Shown in pieces: positions 1 through 7,300 of a stretch of DNA of 10,334 bases. The notes under the pieces are model-generated. The model worked only from the letters and a program-made list of their open reading frames with translations. It ran no database searches and had not been told where the DNA came from. Location of the stretch: the NCBI GenBank assembly GCA_012514255.1, contig JAAZAP010000097.1:1-10334 (forward strand), given 5' to 3'. Both the position numbers and the translations under genes were made by a program. Source of the DNA: Bacteroidales bacterium. GTDB lineage: Bacteria > Bacteroidota > Bacteroidia > Bacteroidales > VadinHA17. Every line of letters begins with the position of its first letter. Within the stretch, counting starts at the first letter, position 1.

Positions 1-1
1 T

Positions 2-2272
2 GATAATGACACATTGCAGCAGATTTTGAACCATCCAATGGTTGACGGGCGTGAGTCAGTATTTATTGTTACTGACCGCGGCACTTATATTGCGGGAGAG
101 AACGTGTGGTTCTCGATGTATGTCCGTACCTCAGGCAGAAGGAATATCCCATCCAGCATGGCTGGTTATGCAGAGATAATGAACATCTCCGGCATGCCAG
201 TGGCACAATGCCGCATCCGCCTGTCGGATAATGGGACAGGTAACGGTGTACTGGCTCTTCCTGATTCGCTCTCATCAGGTGACTACCTCGTCAGAGGATA
301 CACCAGGGCAATGACACCGTACGGGCCGGAGCACTTCTTTTCAGGGATAATCAGGGTCTTCAATCCATACACACTCAGCACTGAATATACCATGATCAGG
401 CCGCCACACTGCCAGGAAGGACCGGCAGTGGAGCTCTTCCCTGAAGGAGGCACTCTCATCAGAGGCAAGCCGTCAGCTCTGGTAATCAGAACCAGCGGTC
501 CTGACAGAAAAGGAGTAGCCGCCACTACAGTACTCAGTTACGGTAACGGTAAGGAGAGTGATACCGTGGTAACCGGAGGCAACGGCCTCGGCTCCTTAAT
601 GGTGCCGGCTGACGCCAGGTGGGTAAGAGCAGTTGCGTTCATTGATTCTGCAGTTGTCACAGGCAAGATTGACGGCAACAGTTCTGCCGGATACTCGCTG
701 AGACTTACCCGAACACATGATGGAGACGTTGGAATTACAGTTCATCATGATCCACTTCACGATAATAAGTCGGAGATGCTCCTTGCCCTGACTGTCATAA
801 ACAGTCAGGGTGTGGCCTTTCTGAGGAGGATCAGGCAGGGAACGGAAGAGGTGGTCTTCAATATCCCTCAGAAGGATCTTGTCTCCGGCATCAACCAATG
901 CCTGCTCTATGACCACTATGGCAGACTGCTCTCTTCAAGATTGTTCATGAACAACAGCAATGAAGAGGTACCGCAGGCAGACGAGGAAGTGACCATTACG
1001 GCCGGAGAAGGAGAGCTGCGTGTCTCTCTTCCGGAGAACTCATTGTACCTCACGGCGTCGGCTGCCATCTCGGAGAATGGTCGTCATGCCTGGCATGAAA
1101 ACTATGCCATGCTTGCTGAATGGGTGACTGCAGGCACCCTTGCCGATCCCTTCATGCAGCCCTTCCTCTCCGGTGAAAAGGAGATTATTGATGATCTGCT
1201 GGTGACCCTGCGCGACAGATACCAGGATGTTGATCACGCTGCTCTTTTGCCAGTGGAGGCGGAGACGCAGGGACTCGCCGTTGACTGTATGGTGACGGCG
1301 CCAGACGGACTTGGTCCTGTAAAGGATGAAATGCTCTTCATCAACCTGCCCGGGAAGGAGTGTTTCTTACAGTACATGGTCACCAATCATGAAGGCAGGC
1401 TGACGTTCATTGTGCCTGAACGCACAGGATGGGGAGAGATAGTGGTTTATCCTGCAGATACAACAAGAAACCTGATTATAAAAACCCTCTCTCCTTTCTT
1501 CCCCGGGGCCATACCGCTGGCAGGTAACAAGGCAGACATAACTTCGGTGGCCGATGCCTCTGTCAACAGGATGAGTCTTAACAGTCAGGTGATGATGATT
1601 TACCAGATCAGTGATACTGACACGCTGCCGGCACCTTCTGATACCCTTACCGGCAGTCATTTTTACGGCTCTCCCGGCCAGCGCCTGGTACTGGCTGATT
1701 ATGTCGCCCTCCCCGTGATGGAGGAGTTCTTCTTTGAGCTGATCCCCGGATGGGACCTCGTCAGAACACGGTCAGGTTATGAATTCAGGCTGACTGATCC
1801 TGTGTCATCCGCTCCGATAAAAACAGCACCCCTGATGTTCATTGACGGTACCTGCACAACCGATGCCGGAACAGTGGCCATGCTCTCTCCATATATCACC
1901 GGGCACATAGATGTCTGTAATGGCAGTTTCCGCCTGGGCGATGTGCTGCTGCCCCCGATTGTGCACCTTGTAACCAGGGATGGTGACTACCGGTTACAGT
2001 CTCTGCCATCCCATGCCCTCAGGATCAGGCATCAGTTCACCAGCCCTGAAGTAAGGTTCAGGCCTTTCACAGGAGATCCCTCCGGGCACATGCCAAAATT
2101 TGACAACACCCTGCTCTGGGCTCCTACTGCCAGCACCGTCAACAGCACAAAACTGACCTTCACCCTTCCCCGTCCTGATTATAACAGTCCCGTTACCCTT
2201 CATATTGCAATCACCGGCAAGGATGGTTCAATCAGATTTTATTCCCGGACAATTGAACCCGATATCCTTTAA
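2..2272 (+). CDS. MG2/macroglobulin-like extracytoplasmic protein, 5'-partial
   Basis: The frame is open from base 2 with no stop. The first possible start in view is a TTG at base 14, without a ribosome-binding site, and no signal peptide is visible, so the true start and export signal probably lie left of the window. Numbering from that TTG gives 752 residues. Residues 16-117 look like an MG2 (alpha-2-macroglobulin type) beta domain, with VFIVTDRGTYIAGENVWF at 16-33 and PDSLSSGDYLVRGYT at 83-97. A second beta domain begins with ELFPEGG at 140-146 and has GLGSLMVP at 191-198, a pairing seen in large Bacteroidota envelope proteins. Near residue 697 the LLWAPTAS stretch resembles the 'YW.P' segment that closes these proteins. 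I see no thioester motif, TonB-plug domain or protease site. The family's function is not established; a periplasmic or surface location is inferred. It ends 53 bases before the branching-enzyme gene, so co-transcription is possible, but a shared role is not evident. Confidence 0.75.
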   Translation, partial: DNDTLQQILNHPMVDGRESVFIVTDRGTYIAGENVWFSMYVRTSGRRNIPSSMAGYAEIMNISGMPVAQCRIRLSDNGTGNGVLALPDSLSSGDYLVRGYTRAMTPYGPEHFFSGIIRVFNPYTLSTEYTMIRPPHCQEGPAVELFPEGGTLIRGKPSALVIRTSGPDRKGVAATTVLSYGNGKESDTVVTGGNGLGSLMVPADARWVRAVAFIDSAVVTGKIDGNSSAGYSLRLTRTHDGDVGITVHHDPLHDNKSEMLLALTVINSQGVAFLRRIRQGTEEVVFNIPQKDLVSGINQCLLYDHYGRLLSSRLFMNNSNEEVPQADEEVTITAGEGELRVSLPENSLYLTASAAISENGRHAWHENYAMLAEWVTAGTLADPFMQPFLSGEKEIIDDLLVTLRDRYQDVDHAALLPVEAETQGLAVDCMVTAPDGLGPVKDEMLFINLPGKECFLQYMVTNHEGRLTFIVPERTGWGEIVVYPADTTRNLIIKTLSPFFPGAIPLAGNKADITSVADASVNRMSLNSQVMMIYQISDTDTLPAPSDTLTGSHFYGSPGQRLVLADYVALPVMEEFFFELIPGWDLVRTRSGYEFRLTDPVSSAPIKTAPLMFIDGTCTTDAGTVAMLSPYITGHIDVCNGSFRLGDVLLPPIVHLVTRDGDYRLQSLPSHALRIRHQFTSPEVRFRPFTGDPSGHMPKFDNTLLWAPTASTVNSTKLTFTLPRPDYNSPVTLHIAITGKDGSIRFYSRTIEPDIL
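786..810. repeat. Perfect 10-bp hairpin inside the macroglobulin-like gene
   Basis: CCCTGACTGT at 786-795 is followed by the 5-base loop CATAA and then its exact reverse complement ACAGTCAGGG at 801-810. The structure lies within coding sequence (residues around 258-266 from the TTG at 14) and is not followed by a T-tract, so it does not look like a rho-independent terminator. It would form a stable mRNA hairpin or a symmetric DNA site. Function is unknown. Confidence 0.7.
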
Positions 2273-2325
2273 CGTGGCTTGAAAATATATATCTTTATAA
2301 AGACTGCAACAGCAGGAATCCGTTT
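2270..2325 (+). promoter_or_regulatory. Short AT-rich leader before the branching-enzyme gene; weak promoter candidate
   Basis: The 53 bases between the two + strand genes are strikingly AT-rich at 2282-2301. TATCTTTA at 2290-2297 matches the Bacteroidota -7 consensus TAnnTTTG except for its last base. TTTA at 2268-2271, overlapping the upstream stop codon, could be an imperfect -33 element (TTTG) with an 18-base spacer. AGGA at 2314-2317 lies 8 bases before the ATG at 2326 and may help ribosome binding. Both promoter boxes lack the final G, so this is only a candidate. Read-through from the upstream gene would explain expression equally well. Confidence 0.25.
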
Positions 2326-4344
2326 ATGGCAAAGAGATTTTACCAGGCTGATCCCTGGCTTGATCCCTACAGGGATATTATTGAGGCCCGCCTGACCTAC
2401 CTCAGGGAACGTGAGCATCTTTTTACCGAAGGACGTACTCTTACTGACTATGCCAACGGCCATCACTGGTATGGACTTCACCGAACCGAAACGGGATGGA
2501 TCTTCAGAGAACATGCCCCGAATGCCACATCAATAATCCTTACCGGTACTTTCAGCAACTGGAGGGAGGATGAGCGGTATGTACTACGGAAAACGGGTGA
2601 TGGTGACTGGACGGGGGAGTTTGATGAAGAAATGATCACTCATGGTGATCTGTACAAGATGATCGTCCGTTGGAAGGGCGGTCATGGTGAACGTATCCCT
2701 GCCTATGCCACCCGAACGGTACAGGATGATGAAACCAAGATATTTTCGGCACAGGTATGGCATCCCGGGAACAGCTACCAGATGAAACACCCCGCTCCTC
2801 CGCCGCCGCCATCACTGCTGGTCTATGAGGCACATGTGGGAATGGCTACGGAGGAGGAACGCACAGGGTCATACCGCGAGTTTACCAGGGATGTACTACC
2901 CCGCGTAAGCCGGCTGGGATACAACACCATTCAGCTGATGGCCATTCAGGAGCACCCCTATTACGGATCCTTCGGATACCACGTGTCAAGCCTTTTTGCT
3001 CCCTCTTCCCGTTTCGGCACCCCTGACGACCTGAAGGAGCTCATCGATACTGCACATAGTATGGGGCTGAGGGTCATCATGGACCTCGTTCATTCACATG
3101 CCGTGGCCAACACACTTGAGGGGCTGGGTCTTCTTGACGGTGATCCCGGCCTCTATTTCCACGCCGGTTCACGCAGGAAGCATGTTGCATGGGACTCGCT
3201 CTGCTATGACTATGGCAAGCCGGAGGTGAACCACTTCCTGCTCTCCAACTGCAAGTACTGGCTTGAAGAATTCAGGTTTGACGGCTACCGGTTTGACGGG
3301 ATCACCAGTATGCTCTATTATGATCATGGTCTTGGCTCCAACTTCGTTTCATACAAACAATATTTTGACGGTAACCAGGACACTGATGCTATAGTCTACC
3401 TGACACTGGCCAACAAACTGATCCATGAGTTCAATAGTGACGCCACCACCGTTGCCGAGGAGATGAGCGGCATGCCCGGGCTGGCAGCCCCGGTTGAAAC
3501 AGGAGGCCTGGGATTCGACTACCGTCTGGCCATGGGAGTGCCGGACATATGGATCAAGATGGTCAAGGAGATCCCTGATGAGCGGTGGGACCTGGGTTAT
3601 CTGCTGCATGAACTGACACAGCACCGTGCTGAAGAACGGGTTGTCTCCTACTGCGAATCGCATGACCAGGCACTGGTGGGTGATAAAACACTTATATTCA
3701 GACTTGCCGACAAGGAGATGTACACCTCCATGAGTATCCTGACACCAAGCCTGGTAATAGACCGTGCCGTGGCTCTTCATAAGATGATAAGGCTCTTTAC
3801 ATTCATGTGTGCCGGAGGAGGTTACCTGACCTTCATGGGCAATGAATTCGGCCATCCGGAATGGATAGATTTTCCCAGGGAAGGCAATAACTGGAGCTAT
3901 AAGTATGCACGGCGGCAGTGGAGCCTGGCGGACAACGAGCTGCTGCGGTACCGCCACCTGGATGAGTTTGACAGGGCAATGATAGAGACAGGAAAGAGAT
4001 ATGGTCTGCCGCAGCTGCAGATGACCGATTCACTGATGGTCAACAATGATGATAAGATACTCGCTTTCAGGCGGGGCAGCCTCATCACGGTCATGAATTT
4101 CAATCCTGCCACCTCATTTACCGATTATGGCATACCGGTAAAAGGGAAGTTCAGGATCGTCCTTGATACTGACGATTCTCTTTTTGGCGGTCAGGACAGG
4201 ATAGACCACATGCAGCAATACTTCTCAATACCTGACCAGGGACGCTACGGGGTGACAGCCCCTCATCACCTGAAGCTTTACCTACCCGCAAGAACAGCCA
4301 TTGTGCTCCTGCAGGAGAAGGTAAAGACAATCATGGATCTTTAG
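2326..4344 (+). CDS. glgB: 1,4-alpha-glucan (glycogen) branching enzyme, GH13_8 eukaryotic type
   Basis: This 672-residue enzyme should cut alpha-1,4-glucan chains and re-attach them as alpha-1,6 branches on cytoplasmic glycogen. An N-terminal CBM48 beta domain occupies about residues 46-135 (GWIFREHAPNA, GTFSNW). The GH13 barrel has all four classical regions: DLVHSH at 253-258, GYRFDG at 320-325 with nucleophile D324, VAEEMSGMP at 376-384 with acid/base E378, and ESHDQ at 444-448 with transition-state aspartate D447. Further stretches (CIQLMAI-like TIQLMAI, LTPSLVIDR, FMGNEFGHPEW, YARRQW) follow human GBE1 closely, which places it in GH13_8 rather than the GH13_9 group of E. coli GlgB. A short all-proline run lies at about 156-162, where animal enzymes also carry a Lys/Pro linker. 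A C-terminal beta domain closes the protein. The ATG at 2326 gives a normal N-terminus with a weak AGGA upstream. It converges on the synthase-phosphorylase gene with 4 bases between stops. Confidence 0.96.
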   Translation: MAKRFYQADPWLDPYRDIIEARLTYLREREHLFTEGRTLTDYANGHHWYGLHRTETGWIFREHAPNATSIILTGTFSNWREDERYVLRKTGDGDWTGEFDEEMITHGDLYKMIVRWKGGHGERIPAYATRTVQDDETKIFSAQVWHPGNSYQMKHPAPPPPPSLLVYEAHVGMATEEERTGSYREFTRDVLPRVSRLGYNTIQLMAIQEHPYYGSFGYHVSSLFAPSSRFGTPDDLKELIDTAHSMGLRVIMDLVHSHAVANTLEGLGLLDGDPGLYFHAGSRRKHVAWDSLCYDYGKPEVNHFLLSNCKYWLEEFRFDGYRFDGITSMLYYDHGLGSNFVSYKQYFDGNQDTDAIVYLTLANKLIHEFNSDATTVAEEMSGMPGLAAPVETGGLGFDYRLAMGVPDIWIKMVKEIPDERWDLGYLLHELTQHRAEERVVSYCESHDQALVGDKTLIFRLADKEMYTSMSILTPSLVIDRAVALHKMIRLFTFMCAGGGYLTFMGNEFGHPEWIDFPREGNNWSYKYARRQWSLADNELLRYRHLDEFDRAMIETGKRYGLPQLQMTDSLMVNNDDKILAFRRGSLITVMNFNPATSFTDYGIPVKGKFRIVLDTDDSLFGGQDRIDHMQQYFSIPDQGRYGVTAPHHLKLYLPARTAIVLLQEKVKTIMDL

Positions 4345-4350
4345 CAGATC
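4336..4350. other. Convergent gene junction with a minimal inverted repeat
   Basis: The stop of the + strand branching-enzyme gene (TAG, 4342-4344) and the stop of the - strand fusion gene (TGA, 4349-4351 on the + strand as TCA) are separated by 4 bases. GATCT at 4336-4340 and AGATC at 4346-4350 form a 5-bp inverted repeat around a 5-base loop spanning this gap. There is no T-tract on either side, so it is not a convincing terminator. Transcripts from both sides presumably run into each other unless a factor-dependent signal acts within the coding sequences. Confidence 0.4.
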
Positions 4351-7300
4351 AATCCACCCACCGCAGCAGGCAGAAATCCTGCCGGTGAGGCAACGCATCA
4401 TGCTTCGCGTATATACGTATGCCATAGAAGAAGGTGCCGGCCATCTCAGGCTGAAAATCAACACTGTAAATAATCCTTCCCTTCTTCCTGCTCACATACT
4501 TGAACTCCCGTGATGTAAAGAAGGTATATTCACCGTTCTTCATCTGCCTGGTCACAACAAGTTCTACTCCTACATTTTCAACCGGAATATCCTTGATGTC
4601 AAGAATGATCTCGGTTGTATAATTGTGTCCTGAGCGGAAGACATTCTTGGCCAGTCCCTTAAGATCAAACTTAACGATCTCTATCTCATCCCATACCCTG
4701 GAGATATAGCTCTTCCATCCTGCCAGCTCCCTGGCCAGGGTGTAGTTGTCAGCATTCATCCGCATGCTTCTCTCCCACAGCCTGGTATAGTAACGTTCCA
4801 TATAATCGTTCAGCATACGTCTTGATGTGAACTCCGGGGCAACCTTAACCATGGTGTTCTTGATATAGCTTGTCCACTCTCTCGGGATCCCGTTCTCATC
4901 CCTGGAGTAGTACGCAGGAATGATCTCATATTCAAGCATATTGTATATTGTCTCGGCATCAACGTCATCCTGCAGATCCTGGGTGCCAAAGGTCCGTTTC
5001 TTGGGAAGAGCCCATCCTGCGAAGGCATGATAACCCTCTACCCACCATCCGTCAAGCACGCTGAAATGAATTGTACCGTTCATGACGGCTTTTTCACCAC
5101 TGGTACCGGATGCTTCAAGAGGTCTGGTTGGAGTATTCATCCAGATGTCAACACCCCTTACAAGAAATCTGGCCAGCTCCATGTCATAATTTTCAAGGAA
5201 CAATACTTTACCGGCAAACTGAGGCATCTGGGATATCTCATTTATTCTGCGGATGAGCTCCTGTCCCCCGCCGTCATTGGGATGGGCCTTGCCGGCATAG
5301 ATGAACTGCACCGGTCTTTCAGGATTGTTTACAATCTTTTCCAGCCGGTCGAGATCACGGAAGAGAAGACTTGCTCTTTTGTAGGTTGCGAACCTTCTGG
5401 CGAAACCTATCGTAAGTGCCTTTTCATTGAGATGAGAGCTGATGTTCATCAGCGTGCGCGGGCTGACATGCCTCTCCAGCATATCAGACTGCAGGCGTTT
5501 GCGTATGTTGTCAAAGAGACGTTTCTTGAGCTTCATCTTTGTCTCAAAAACCTTCTCATCTTCAACCTTGTATATCTTTGACCACTGGTCACGGTCACAC
5601 TGGTCAAAATGATGACTGCCTGTCAGTTTTTCATATATCTGTTCCCACTCCGGGGCTACCCATGTTGAATAGTGTACCCCGTTGGTGACATGTCCTATAT
5701 AGAGTTCGTCACGCAGGTATCCGGGCCAGAGCTTGGAAAAGAGTCCGCGTGATACATGGCCGTGCAACTGGCTGACACCGTTCATCTCCTGTGACAGACG
5801 GGTAGCAAGATAGCTCATGTTGAATTTGCGCTCATTCTCATTCTGGCACCGGCCGAGAGCCATCATCTGATCCCATGTGATATTGAGCCTGGTATGGTAA
5901 TGTGAGATATACTTCCTGAGCAGATCCTCCTCAAAGGCATCATGTCCTGCCGGGACAGGTGTATGGGTGGTGAAGAGAGTGGATGCCCTGACTATCTCCA
6001 CCGCCTCATCAAATGTAAGATGATCATTTTCAATCAGGTGACGCATTCTCTCAAATCCGATGAATGCTGAATGGCCCTCATTGCTGTGATACACGTCCGG
6101 CCTTATGCCGAGGGCAATAAGAGCGCGCATGCCTCCTATTCCCAGAATGAGCTCCTGCTTCAGCCTGTTCTCAGAATCTCCTCCATAGAGGTAATGGGTT
6201 ATTGCCCGGTCTTCGTGTATGTTCTCTTCAAAATCAGTGTCCAGCAGATAAAGCTTCACCTTACCCACCTGGGCCAGCCACAGGCGCGCTCTGACAGTTC
6301 GTCCCGGCCACGTAAGCTGGATTGTGAGCTGGTTGCCTTCATTGTTCAATACCGGTTCAACGGGCAAATGGGAAAAGTCTTCAGCCTCATAGATAGCCTG
6401 CTGTTCACCCCTGGGGCCCAGCTTCTGTCTGAAGTAACCATACCTGTAGAGCAGGCCAATGGCCGTGATATTCACATTTGAATCACTGGCTTCCTTAAGA
6501 TAGTCGCCCGCAAGCACACCCAGACCCCCGGAATAGATCTTCAGGCTGGGATGGATCCCGAACTCCATGCTGAAATATGCTATTGAGGGTATCTCGGGAT
6601 TCTCAGGCCTGGCAAGATACTCGGTAAACTCCCTGTAGATCCTGTCAGCATCATCAAGGAAGACCTCATCGTCAGACAGGACCACCAGTCTCTTGTAATC
6701 AATTGATTCAAGAAGTCTCTTGGGATTATGGCCAACCTCTTCCCAGAGGGTCGGGTCCATACGGCGGAAGAGAAATTCAGCATCGCTGTTCCATGACCAC
6801 CACAGGTTTGCTGATAGCTCCTTAAGAAAAGCTATGCGCTCGGGAAGCTCTGACTGCACGTAGATATCCTTCCACACCGGCACCTGGAACGGTTTTCTGA
6901 CCTGTACCTCAGTGGCTTCGAGGATACGTGCATATTCGCGCGGCTGATCCCTTCTCTCTTCGCTCTCTTCAAGTGCATAATTGTATGCTTCCGTATAGTA
7001 TTTGAACAGTGTGTTCCAGCTGGCAATACGGGATATCTCCCACGCCTTCTCTCTGGCAGCGGCAGCCTCCCCGGCATTCATCCTGATAAACCTTCTGATA
7101 AACTCCTCCATAGCCGCAATAACCTCATTCTCATTATGATCAGTGCGGTTAACCACAAGACATCCGTTGCCGGGATTCTCAAAATAAGTATCTACCCACA
7201 TCCCGAAACCTGCGAGGTTGGTTGTTACGGTGGGCACACGGAACATAAGGCTCTCAAGAGGAGTATAACCCCATGGTTCATAATAAGAAGGATAGAGTGT

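Noticed and set aside
1084..1098. TCATGCC-T-GGCATGA near-perfect palindrome in the macroglobulin-like gene
   Set aside because: A 7-bp half-site palindrome is expected about once by chance in a window this size, and it sits mid-gene.
3349..3957. A 202-residue - strand frame opposite the branching-enzyme gene
   Set aside because: It is antisense to a fully conserved GH13 domain and shows no recognisable domain or gene-like start.
4366..4383. GCAGG/CCTGC and GGCAG/CTGCC pairings as a terminator near the end of the fusion gene
   Set aside because: The stem is only 5 bp, is inside coding sequence and has no following T-run on either strand.
5027..5581. A 184-residue + strand frame opposite the phosphorylase domain
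   Set aside because: The opposite strand carries the conserved GT35 motifs, including the PLP lysine. This frame matches nothing I recognise and is a shadow.
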